From: Phellopilus nigrolimitatus | Lineage: Eukaryota > Basidiomycota > Agaricomycetes > Hymenochaetales > Hymenochaetaceae | DNA length: 64,000 nt | Reading direction: 5' to 3' | NCBI GenBank assembly: GCA_021029095.1 | Contig: JAJOHG010000026.1 | Location: 186,001-250,000 of the forward strand | Part shown: positions 54,140-62,676 of the stretch, in pieces | Layout: each line of letters opens with the position of its first letter | Numbering within the stretch: the stretch's first letter is position 1 | The notes under the pieces: model-generated | Database searches by the model: none | Told to the model about the DNA's origin: nothing | What the model saw: the letters and a program-made list of their open reading frames with translations, nothing else | Made by a program: the position numbers and the translations under genes

Positions 54140-55167
54140 GACCCCTCGCGCGCACCTCCCGCGAGCGCGGCATCTTCAACACCATCGACGAGAACCGCCA
54201 GCCGCTCTCCTTCGACATCTCCCACCTCGACGCCGGCCGGCACAAGGAGCGCGCCGTCGAGCTCGAGAAAAAGGTCGCAAATGTCGCCACCAAGCGCTGC
54301 AGCGCAGAAGAGGTGCAGGCCCTCCAGAAGGAGTGGCTGCGCGTGGACAAGACGGTCCACGGCGGTGACCAGCAGGTGCGATTATCACTTCCTTCTATAT
54401 CTGCATCATCTCCCGCTCACTGAAAATGGTTCGTTTCGTAGCAACACACCGCCATCCAGCTCTCGCACCTGTTGCTGCGCGCCATCCTCATGAACCACAT
54501 CACGCACTCAGAGGCCACCAAAGCCGCCAAGGGCGCCGAGCAGCAGCTGCGCTCGCGCCTCGCCGACGGCGATCTCATCCGCGAAAAGCTCCGCCTGCAC
54601 AAGAACCTGCTCGCCGCGAAGACGCAGGAGGTCGCCAGCCTGCGCTCCGACCTCAGCAGGCTCAAGGGTGGTGCCGTCACCCCGACGCGCAGGCAGAGCC
54701 TCTCCACGCCGACCAGCCCCGACGGCTACTTCTCCTTCTCCTCCCCGTCCACCTCCGTCCCCGCGCACTCGACGTCCAACCCCGGCTCAGGCGCATCCTC
54801 GCCGGCCTCCTCCGGGCGCACCACGCCCACCGCCGGGCTCGCGCTCGCCCCCGGCCCCGGCCCCTCGCCCATGTCCTTCCCCGGCAGCCCGAACGGCACG
54901 TCCAGCGCGAGTGCCGCGGCCGCCGCGCTCCAGCACCCGGCCTCGCCGAGCCCCGCCTCGCGCGCCTACCACCACACGCGCTCGGCGTCCATGATGCAGC
55001 ACCACGCGACGACACCCGCGCCCGCCGTGCACGCCGTCTCGTCCGCGTCGTCCACCCTCAGCGGCAGCAGCAGCATCCGCCGCCGCGCGATGACGCCCGC
55101 GCCCGTGCACCAGCGCTCCGCGAGTGTCGCGCCCGGATGTGACAGAGGCTACGGCTACTTCACGTAG
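54140..55167 (+). CDS. hypothetical protein, coiled coil plus Ser/Ala/Pro-rich tail (3' part of a gene)
   Basis: Two exons fit. The first, open until 54375, reads RGIFNTIDENRQPLSFDISH and a charged helix (KERAVELEKKVANVATKRC). The second, from about 54442, has QHTAIQLSHLLLRAILMNHI, a predicted coiled coil to LRSDLSRLKGG, and then about 150 residues rich in Ser, Pro, Ala and Gly, ending at TAG 55165-55167. Third positions are almost all G or C, unlike the neighbouring transposons, which suggests real coding history. The 5' end is not found: upstream lies the palindrome and the HAD fragment. It may be a truncated gene. I do not recognise the family. Confidence 0.5.
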
Positions 55168-55353
55168 AAGCCCCACCACCACGAACATCCGCAACAGCAG
55201 GCGCGCGCACAGAACTTCCCCACACCGTGTACGTGGTTATGCATACGCACCGGCATACCCCTTCGCCTTCGCCGTGCCCTCCCAATCACACCATTCAACC
55301 GCTCAATTGCCTGCCCGGCATTCGCGACTACGAGCCAGTCTGCGCAGACCTGC

Positions 55354-56325
55354 ATGTGCGATGCGTGCGACGGTGAGCGCCCGCATTCTTACAAACTCCG
55401 TGTGGCGGCCGCATTCTCGCCGACCTCGGTCACGTTCGCGGCCCGTCAGGCGAAGCGGCCCACCGGACGCGCACTCAATATCGGCGCGACACTTGCGTGG
55501 AACAGCGGCATGCTTGGACGTACGCGTGTCAGTGCACATCCGTACGCAGAGAGCCTACGCGGGTTCGAGCGCACGTCCTTAGGCTCCGTGACGCCCGTCA
55601 AGCCTCCGCAGCAGCAACAGCAGTCCGAACAGTACCAACACCAACACCAACACCAGCAGCCGGAGAGGCAGGAGCACACGCTCGCGGCTCCCTATCGCGG
55701 TGCGGACGCCGCGCGCCGTGCGCTCCCGTCGCATCTCTACTTCTACGCGCTCGCGAGCTCGCCGATGCACCCCGTTTCCGCCGTGTCAACCGCGACCGCT
55801 GCGGTGTCGGAGGCGTCCACGGTCGTCCCTGGGCCGGTGGAGGTGAAGATCGAGGAGGCGGATGCAGAGGCAACGATGGGCGAGGCGTTCTACCCGCCCG
55901 GTGCGGAGAGGAAGGCGCGACTGAGGTACAGCCGGGCGCCTGCGCCTGCAGGTAATGTGTATCATGGTGCCTATGGCTATAACGGTGGCCATCCAGCTTA
56001 TGGGACGTATGGACAGACGGCGTACAGCAATGGTAGCTACGCACAGCAGACCGCCGAGCGCACGTATTCGACATCGTCGTCCACACAGTTGTCTTCGTCT
56101 TCATCTGGATCGAGCTCGAGCACATACATCATACATCGAGCCTGCGTCCGTTCGAGCTGCACCCGCACCGCTCTCTACTCTCCCTTCCACGCACCTCCCC
56201 AATCCTCACCAATGTGTCCAATCGCATCACCAGCAAACCCAAGCACAGACACACCCAGAAGGGTCCGTACCACCTCCCGCCCCTCGAGCTTGCGCTCTCG
56301 CTCGCACCACCCGCCCCCTGCATAG
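55354..56325 (+). CDS. low-complexity Gln/His/Tyr-rich hypothetical ORF
   Basis: An open frame of 323 codons with no recognised domain. It contains a run of alternating Gln and His (QQQQQSEQYQHQHQHQQ), an acidic patch (VEVKIEEADAEATMGEAF) and a Gly/Tyr-rich stretch (VYHGAYGYNGGHPAYGTYG) reminiscent of disordered regulatory proteins. Downstream, to about 56640, His/Pro-rich peptides (HHIHAHHHAPTPVYKPYMP) continue in another frame and may be a further exon. The start codon is only the first plausible one. It could be one gene with 54140-55167, broken by the TAG there. Confidence 0.35.
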   Translation: MCDACDGERPHSYKLRVAAAFSPTSVTFAARQAKRPTGRALNIGATLAWNSGMLGRTRVSAHPYAESLRGFERTSLGSVTPVKPPQQQQQSEQYQHQHQHQQPERQEHTLAAPYRGADAARRALPSHLYFYALASSPMHPVSAVSTATAAVSEASTVVPGPVEVKIEEADAEATMGEAFYPPGAERKARLRYSRAPAPAGNVYHGAYGYNGGHPAYGTYGQTAYSNGSYAQQTAERTYSTSSSTQLSSSSSGSSSSTYIIHRACVRSSCTRTALYSPFHAPPQSSPMCPIASPANPSTDTPRRVRTTSRPSSLRSRSHHPPPA

Positions 56326-56649
56326 GCCATACGCAAAGCGCACGCACGAGTCCACTGCCGAGCTTCGCAGACATGTACGGCGCGGTCGCAGTCCCGTAGA
56401 TGCCCGCGTCCCACTGTCTACTACTGATGTACACAACCGCCCCGCCGAGCGAGAGTGTCAACGGGGTGTACGCACCGCACGTCCAGCTCATCATGCACCA
56501 CATACATGCGCACCACCACGCGCCTACGCCCGTGTACAAGCCCTACATGCCAGCACCCGCGCAAATGCAGCAGCTGCACCCGCCACCACATCACCACCAG
56601 GTGGTGACCGCAACATCGACCGCAAACGTGCTCGGTGAGCCGCAGCCCG

Positions 56650-57545
56650 CGGACTTCGCGAACGCAGGCCCGTCGGGCATCACACTTTTACAGTACAGAT
56701 ATGGGGTGCGCCGTACGCGTACTCGCCTTTGCGGCTCCAGCATGGCCATTTGCATGTTTCTTGTAGTGAATAACATATTATAATGCATATGAAGGCCTTT
56801 CCACCAAACTGTGTGCATTAGCAGAAGTTCAATTGACCTGCCAGTGTGCGAAATGAACATTAAGAAAATAGAAGTAGTATGTAAATACCAAGTGATGTAG
56901 TAAAATTGCTTCATATTTATTGATACAGCACCCCTTAACTCATTTTTTTTTTGACATTCAGACAGAAACACTATATCCCTACCCATACCAGCAAAGACAT
57001 TGGATGGATGCATCGCAGAAAGAAAGTTATGGGTGAAATTCAAAAGTGAGCATCGCTGAGGACCATCACCGGAAAAAGCCGAGCGGTGGCTGTGAACGAG
57101 TGTACAATCTTACTTCGGAACGAGCTCAATTTTGTACACTTTTTGTAATGAACACTGCCACATTTGCACAGCCACTGCTGGTGAAAACGCTCAGTTACAA
57201 AAAACGATTCTTCGTAAACTCAGTAATCGTAACTGGGAACTCCCAGCATGGGTATTCCCAAGATTGGGAACTCCCAGCATGGACATTCCCAAGATTGGGA
57301 GATCCCAAGTTGGGAGATCCCAGCTTGGGCATTCCCAAGCTCAGGATTTACCAGCTAGACAAAGCATACTTAAAATAAGTCTTTCACACCTTAAAATTCA
57401 ATGCATTATAATAAGACAATATTACAGGTGGGTGTAGGAGCCATACAAGATTACCTGGGTGCTAATTACCACATTTCCAGAATTTTACTTACCATGGTAA
57501 TATTAAAGTTTCACTATATGGCTACTGGCGCTGCAGCAGGTTCTA
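56650..57545. other. AT-rich sequence with a short GGGA/TCCC tandem
   Basis: No ORF with coding character. The exception is the repeat at 57228-57350, listed separately. Confidence 0.35.
57228..57350. repeat. imperfect tandem of GGGAACTCCCAGCATGGRYATTCCCAA units
   Basis: Four to five units of roughly 30 nt (GGGAACTCCCAGCATGG, GGGAGATCCCAAGTTGG, and so on). Each unit contains a small palindrome (GGGANNTCCC). A single related unit lies at 47893-47940. Confidence 0.8.
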
Positions 57546-57838
57546 CAGGTGGGTCAGAAAAGTCTTTGCCCCCCCTAAAAAAGGAAGGCAGTTCCCGTCC
57601 GCCTTGTTGACACAAAGACTGTATCAAAAATTGTTTGACTGCGCATGATCTTTGTTTTAGATGCATATTATAAACGTACAATACGTACTTATTAATTATT
57701 TTTTGGATGTGTTGAGCTGGCAGCACACCGTAGGTAATGGTGAGCGAGGACTCGACGACGCGGCAGCCTTTGCTACGCAGGCGGGAACCGCCTTCCTTTT
57801 TCAGGGGGGGGGGGGCGAAGACTTTTCTGACCCACCTG
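57546..57838. mobile_element. 293-bp Tc1/mariner-like MITE
   Basis: Termini CAGGTGGGTCAGAAAAGTCT are inverted repeats of about 45 bp, flanked by TA on both sides (57544-57545 and 57839-57840), the target duplication of Tc1/mariner elements. It has C- and G-runs near the ends. No transposase. Confidence 0.85.
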
Positions 57839-57924
57839 TAATTGGCAGTCCCGGCACTCCGGCATGACCCTGGCCTACTCCAAAAGCGGTGGGCAGTTGC
57901 GCGCTGCCCGCTTTTTCTTGTTAT

Positions 57925-58716
57925 TACGAGCCCTGACTTTAGGAAGGATCGTCCTACTAACTGGTCATTATCTTTGTGCTTGCATATATTTGGTCCCAGC
58001 TGGTGGCAATACAAAAAGTGTACAAAATTTGCGTTACCCGAGTGTACTTTGGTATCGGCGCCCGTGCCACAACCACTACAAAACTCAAACTTGTTACCAA
58101 ATTAGGAAAATCCCCCATGCTCAGCACCATTCTCATTTGTATTTTCAGCATAGTAATTCTTCTACTGCACGTAAAAACATGATTTCTTTTGCGTTCTCAA
58201 GCGCCTCACAATACCTACACGATTATGTAACATAGTAGATGGGTTTGGGGGCTGAAAAATAACCCCTGAGACGATTTGTCCTGAGCTTATCCAGCCTGCA
58301 GACTTTGCAGGCTGTATGCACCAAATTCCGAAAAATCCAAGCCGGTACACTTCTGTGCGGATGGTACTGTCTGAAAGGTCTACTTCAGGCCTTCCAGATG
58401 GTGTATCTATCTTTCCCATCCGTTTGGTATTCAGCTAGAATGTGTAGCCCTGGACTGTACGGTCATTTTTATTGTAATATCATTGCAATCGGACCAGAAC
58501 TCACTTCTCTATCAACAAATTACTATAAACCAAAATTTGAAGTATAGGTTATGTAAATGTCTCATCCTTTTGTTTGAAAATCACAACACTCTTTTACATG
58601 GGCTACCAACCAGGATTGTAACCTGCCATGCGAAGCCGTGGCCACTACCCAAGTTGATTACATCAGCTAACCTGGGCTCGTAACCTGCCATGCGAAGCAG
58701 TGGCCACTACCCAAGT
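57925..58716 (-). mobile_element. tRNA-headed 792-bp repeat, part of a duplicated block
   Basis: Same length as 41891-42682 and nearly identical (one difference seen near 58512). It is followed by the same copia sequence, so it moved as part of a larger duplicated block instead of inserting independently. Confidence 0.85.
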
Positions 58717-59493
58717 GGTTTGAAGCAGGCTGGACGCCAATGGCACAAGAAACTCGACTCTGTGTTGAAGGGCATGGGCTTCTCTTTGGTTCGCTGCGAC
58801 AACAGCATTTAAGTCTACAGACGCGACGATGTGCGCATCATCATTCCAGTCTATGTGGATGACATGACCATTGCTGCAAAGTCGAAGGAGCAATTCTTGT
58901 TTGTCAAGCGCGAACTTGAAAAGCATTTCAAACTGCGCGACCTCGGCCCTACCTCCTTCCTGCTTGGTGTCCATATTGAGAGAGACCGCTCAATCCGATC
59001 CCTATCCCTATCTCAGCGCCAGTACATCACTGACTTACTTGAGCGCTTTGAAATGGCTGGATGCGGCGAGGTTTCCACTCCACTACCAGAAGGCCATCGT
59101 CTCAGCAAGTCCATGGGTCCCCTCACTCCAGAAGAGATCGCATTCATGAAGACTGTCCCCTACAGGCAGCTGATTGGTGCACTCATGTATCTGGCTGTGG
59201 CAACGCGTCCTGACATCTCATATGCAGTTGGACTTCTTGCGCGCTTCAGTTCTAATCCTGGTCCTGCTCACTGGAAGGCTGCAAAGCACTTGTGTCGTTA
59301 CCTTCAGGGTACCAAAGACATGAAGTTGACTTATGCGCCTGACAAGAACTCGTCTGAATTGTTCACCACATTCACTGACGCGGACCATGGAGGGGATGAG
59401 GATGACAGGCGCTCTACAAGCGGCCTGGTGGTTAAGATGGGAACTGGTGCTATCAGCTGGGCTAGTCGACTTCAGACTATCACCTTCACGCGT
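58717..59493 (+). pseudogene. copia RT/RNase H fragment, duplicate of copy 1
   Basis: Repeats 42683-43459, including the TAA in place of Trp at 58811-58813 and the abnormal ending ASRLQTI followed by TFTR. It contains YVDDMTIAAKS and the RNase H block TDADHGGDEDD. It stops at 59493, where unrelated sequence begins. Confidence 0.9.
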
Positions 59494-60054
59494 TGTCGTG
59501 CTAAAAATGTAAATGAGAAAAACTTGGTATTTCTTTCACCTACACTTTTTTGCCTGAGTCGGTTCGGACGTGTCTTTGGTCAGAACTTTCCCAGTTGTCC
59601 GTTTGCAAGGATATATATATTTTTTTGTTTTGCAAGAGGTATTTTCCTTCCAAATTTTTCTGTTGTGTTAACTGGTTTTGGTGTAGCCTAGCTATTGGTT
59701 CCAATCCAATACACTAGAGTACTGATGATAAAACTTGACTTCTTGAACTTTAAGTATCAGACCACAGAGGACTGAAGCTTGACTTGATATAGCCCACACA
59801 GGACTATTTGACTTGACTTAAACTTAAGATAGCCCACACAGGACTTATCTGACTTGACTTAAGATTGTAAAGAAAGAGAGAATAAAAGTTGGAGTTGGTT
59901 TTGAGTTTCTTATGAGCTGAGTGGTTTTAAAAGATGGGTAGTAATTTCTTGTATTTCTAGGGCTCTCAGACTGGGCCCTTATATACTACTACAGAGATTT
60001 AAATTTAGCATATAGGTTTTTGAAATAAGTCTTCCTTAAGTTATTTATACTGCT
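59494..60054. other. AT-rich sequence with short direct repeats
   Basis: The unit GACTTGACTTAAACTTAAGATAGCCCACACAGGACT is partly repeated two to three times between 59765 and 59865. No gene was seen. Confidence 0.5.
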
Positions 60055-60060
60055 CCTTTG

Positions 60061-60600
60061 CACCTTTCCTTCCTATTTTTGTCCCACTTTGCATGTTTCA
60101 TCCTATTTCCGCTTCACTTTGCACCTTTCCTTCCTATTTTTGTCCCACTTTGCATGTTTCATCCTATTTCCGCTTCACTTTGCACCTTTCCTTCCTATTT
60201 TTGTCCCACTTTGCATGTTTCATCCTATTTCCGCTTCACTTTGCACCTTTCCTTCCTATTTTTGTCCCACTTTGCATGTTTCATCCTATTTCCGCTTCAC
60301 TTTGCACCTTTCCTTCCTATTTTTGTCCCACTTTGCATGTTTCATCCTATTTCCGCTTCACTTTGCACCTTTCCTTCCTATTTTTGTCCCACTTTGCATG
60401 TTTCATCCTATTTCCGCTTCACTTTGCACCTTTCCTTCCTATTTTTGTCCCACTTTGCATGTTTCATCCTATTTTCGCTTCTACTTTGCATGTTTCATCC
60501 TATTTCCGCTTCGCTTTTCATGTTTCATCCTAATTTCATCCCACTTTGCATGTTTCATCCTATTTTCGCTTCGCTTTTCATGTTTCATCCTATTTTTATT
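60061..60600. repeat. 61-bp minisatellite
   Basis: Seven nearly identical 61-bp units (starting CACCTTTCCTTCCTATTTTT at 60061, 60122, 60183, 60244, 60305, 60366 and 60427), then degenerate shorter units to about 60600. Because 61 is not divisible by three, long open frames appear in all three plus frames with the same peptide; these are artefacts. Confidence 0.95.
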
Positions 60601-60689
60601 TCGCTTTCCTTGTAAGCTGTATCTCAAATTTGTTGTGCTGTGTTTGGTGTAACCAATCTTGAGATTGAATTCAGATCTTCTTAGCAAAA

Positions 60690-60990
60690 AGTTCTTTGTT
60701 TTGGCTGAGAAGCATCTTGCGCGTCTTTGTGCTTTACTGCCATCTGATCCCTACCATGCCCTGGTCCATGGCAAACATCCGCACAGCACTCTATGATCGT
60801 CTGTACCAATTGATCGAAGAGTATTCTGAAGTGCAGGGTGAAAATGTTCATCCTGGAAGCATTGTGTATGACCCTTTTCTTGCCAGGCTGTCTGACGGCT
60901 TTTTTACTGATTAAGTTTGCCAGTATTTTGGTTGAGAAGTCCATTGATGTGCGAATGGATCCACCTGACTTGATCGGTGAACAGCTTAGG
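60690..60990 (+). pseudogene. broken small hypothetical ORF near the gypsy element
   Basis: Protein-like sequence in shifting frames: FFVLAEKHLARLCALLPSDP, then after a shift near 60785 LYDRLYQLIEEYSEVQGENV and FLARLSDGFFTD with a stop, then KFASILVEKSIDVRMDPPDL in the next frame before a GGTGCG donor-like site. The order suggests one former coding region, perhaps the first of the three small plus-strand genes here. No family was recognised. Confidence 0.45.
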
Positions 60991-61449
60991 TGCGTCTTTT
61001 TCATTTTCTGTCTTCTTGGTTTTTGTTTAACATGTGTATTCCAGTCAGCGCCCACTTTCCGGCCATTGTGCTTCTGGTTCAATTAGTCACATGTAGAAAT
61101 TGATCCTTTTATTTGTCTTTTGTGTCTTTATTTTGATGCCCGTTGCTGAATTCGGGAAGCGATAACTTTGTTCTAAGGCTTCTGTGAACTAGCCAGAATA
61201 TGTCCAAATTGATTTGGCGCATGACATCCACCCCCAACTTGAAATTGCAGCCGTCCCCGGTTGCATCCTCAGGGGCTTAAATTAGAAGAATATATTTGGA
61301 AAGGTCATATGATGTGGTCATGGGTCTTGACATTGCCACCCTCTTTTTTAGCTTTGTTCCTGAAGTTTAATTTGCTAAGTCCCAATTAGGAAAGCATATA
61401 GTCTTCTTGATTAAGGATCATTGATCGTCTATCTTGAACCTCAACGACC
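60991..61449. other. spacer between small plus-strand genes
   Basis: AT-rich with no ORF of note; presumably upstream sequence of the next gene. Confidence 0.35.
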
Positions 61450-61777
61450 ATGTCGACAACACCCGGTGCAGCGAACAACAATACTGAGGGTAGGTGACTA
61501 TTGTATTTATTAATTGGAGTCATTGCTAACTTGAGTCTAACATTTTTCTTCAGGTCATGAGTTGGAGACAGCGCTTGCGACCATTCAAGAGGCAATTCAG
61601 GCCGTCATATCGCACACGCTTATCAGAGCCGAGGAGATTGGGTTGACAGAGGCGGAGATGAGAGCGTATCTGACTTTGGGAAAAAGGTGCAAGATCGCCG
61701 CTGAGCAGGCCGCAATGTTGGCTGCCTTTGCTGAAGAACATGAATTCTGGTGCCAGCCTTTGCAAGGTCCCGAATAA
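61450..61777 (+). CDS. 87-residue hypothetical protein, spliced
   Basis: Two exons (61450-61489, 61554-61777), with a GTAGGT donor and TTCAG acceptor. The product starts MSTTPGAANNNTEGHELETA and is then mostly helical: IQEAIQAVISHTLIRAEEIG, LTEAEMRAYLTLGKRC, AAEQAAMLAAFAEEHEFWCQ, ending PLQGPE. It is Ala/Glu-rich, has no membrane segment and no signal peptide. It lies antisense to the gypsy pol transcription unit, about 900 nt past the pol stop. I do not know a function; it may be carried by the retroelement or be an unrelated neighbour. Confidence 0.6.
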
Positions 61778-62080
61778 CTTGGTAAGTGCCTTTTTTATTT
61801 ATTTATTTTTATTTTCTGGGTTTTTTTTCGTTTTGTTTTGTTTCATGATCCTGATCTGGACTTTTTTAGAACGTATTTGGACCTTGTTTAGTTAGAATTT
61901 GATGTATTTGGCGTGGTCATTTGATGCACTGAGAAACTGTTCAAGCGTTTATCTTAGATCCATGAGTTTATGCGTCTTTAGAAAATGTGTGACTGATGTG
62001 ACATGGTAACACTTTTTTCTGTGCTTTATCTGCAGCGTTCTTTGCAGTTGTTGTTCTTCATTCCCCCTCTTTCTTTTGCT
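61778..62080. other. spacer before the second small gene
   Basis: T-rich with no ORF of note; it presumably holds the terminator of the 87-residue gene and the promoter of the next gene. Confidence 0.35.
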
Positions 62081-62645
62081 ATGTCGTCTCCTGTCACTCT
62101 TTTGGATTCAATTCGTCCACAACGCTCTGACCCTCGCCATGCTGAACCTCCTCTTTTTCGTCCTGGGCATCCTCTCACTCGTGCTCATGAGGTTGCACGC
62201 GCCATCCAGGTCGATGTTGACCCTTTAATCTTTTGTCGCATGAGTCTTCCTGAAATGTGGGACCACGAGACCCAGGCTTTCCGTCGCTTGCTTAGCTGCG
62301 AGCCTGATGCTTTTGCCTTTATTTCCTTCCTGGTGATACGTTTTCAGGTGGAAGACCTGTTTTGTGCCTGTCGCGGGTGTGCCGCTGAAGAGGATGAGGA
62401 GGAAGTGGTCTTGGTGCGTCGTTGCCCCACCTATCGCCTTCAGAGGACTCTTAATGTATGTTGTTTCTTTTCTTTTCTTTTTCCTTTCTTTTCTTGATTT
62501 TTCTTTCTTTGTTTTCTAGCACTACATCCAGGGTCAGTACTATTTTGGCCGTCTGCGCACTCTGTCTGTCTGCAGCCGTGGAAATGTGGAGAAGTTTATG
62601 GGTCAGGGCAAAGGGAAGGATTCTGTTGGCGGGTCGGCGAATTAG
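62081..62645 (+). CDS. 166-residue hypothetical protein, spliced
   Basis: Two exons (62081-62455, 62520-62645), phase 0, with a GTATGT donor and a long pyrimidine tract before TAG. Readable blocks: EPPLFRPGHPLTRAHEVARA, LPEMWDHETQAFRRLLSCEP, DLFCACRGC (a CxCxxC cluster), an acidic EEDEEEV, RRCPTYRLQRTLN, and after the intron HYIQGQYYFGRLRTL and VEKFMGQGKGK. The Cys pairs (CAC..C, RRC) could bind a metal; this is inferred. The gene ends 31 nt from the stop of the gypsy pol gene on the other strand, so the two are convergent. No family name is known to me. Confidence 0.65.
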
Positions 62646-62676
62646 ATGTTGGTTGGAACTCGCTTTATTTATTCGT

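Noticed and set aside
54426..55142. Arg/His-rich 238-codon ORF overlapping the coiled-coil gene
   Set aside because: It is a shadow frame of GC-rich coding sequence; the composition (Arg, Ala, Pro, His only) is typical of an off-frame reading.
60061..60487. Possible CRISPR array
   Set aside because: Units repeat head to tail without variable spacers, and the genome is fungal.
60058..60652. Three overlapping 146-187-codon ORFs with repeated HFACFILFPLHFAPF-like peptides
   Set aside because: They come from the 61-bp minisatellite, which is open in all three frames. There is no independent evidence of translation.
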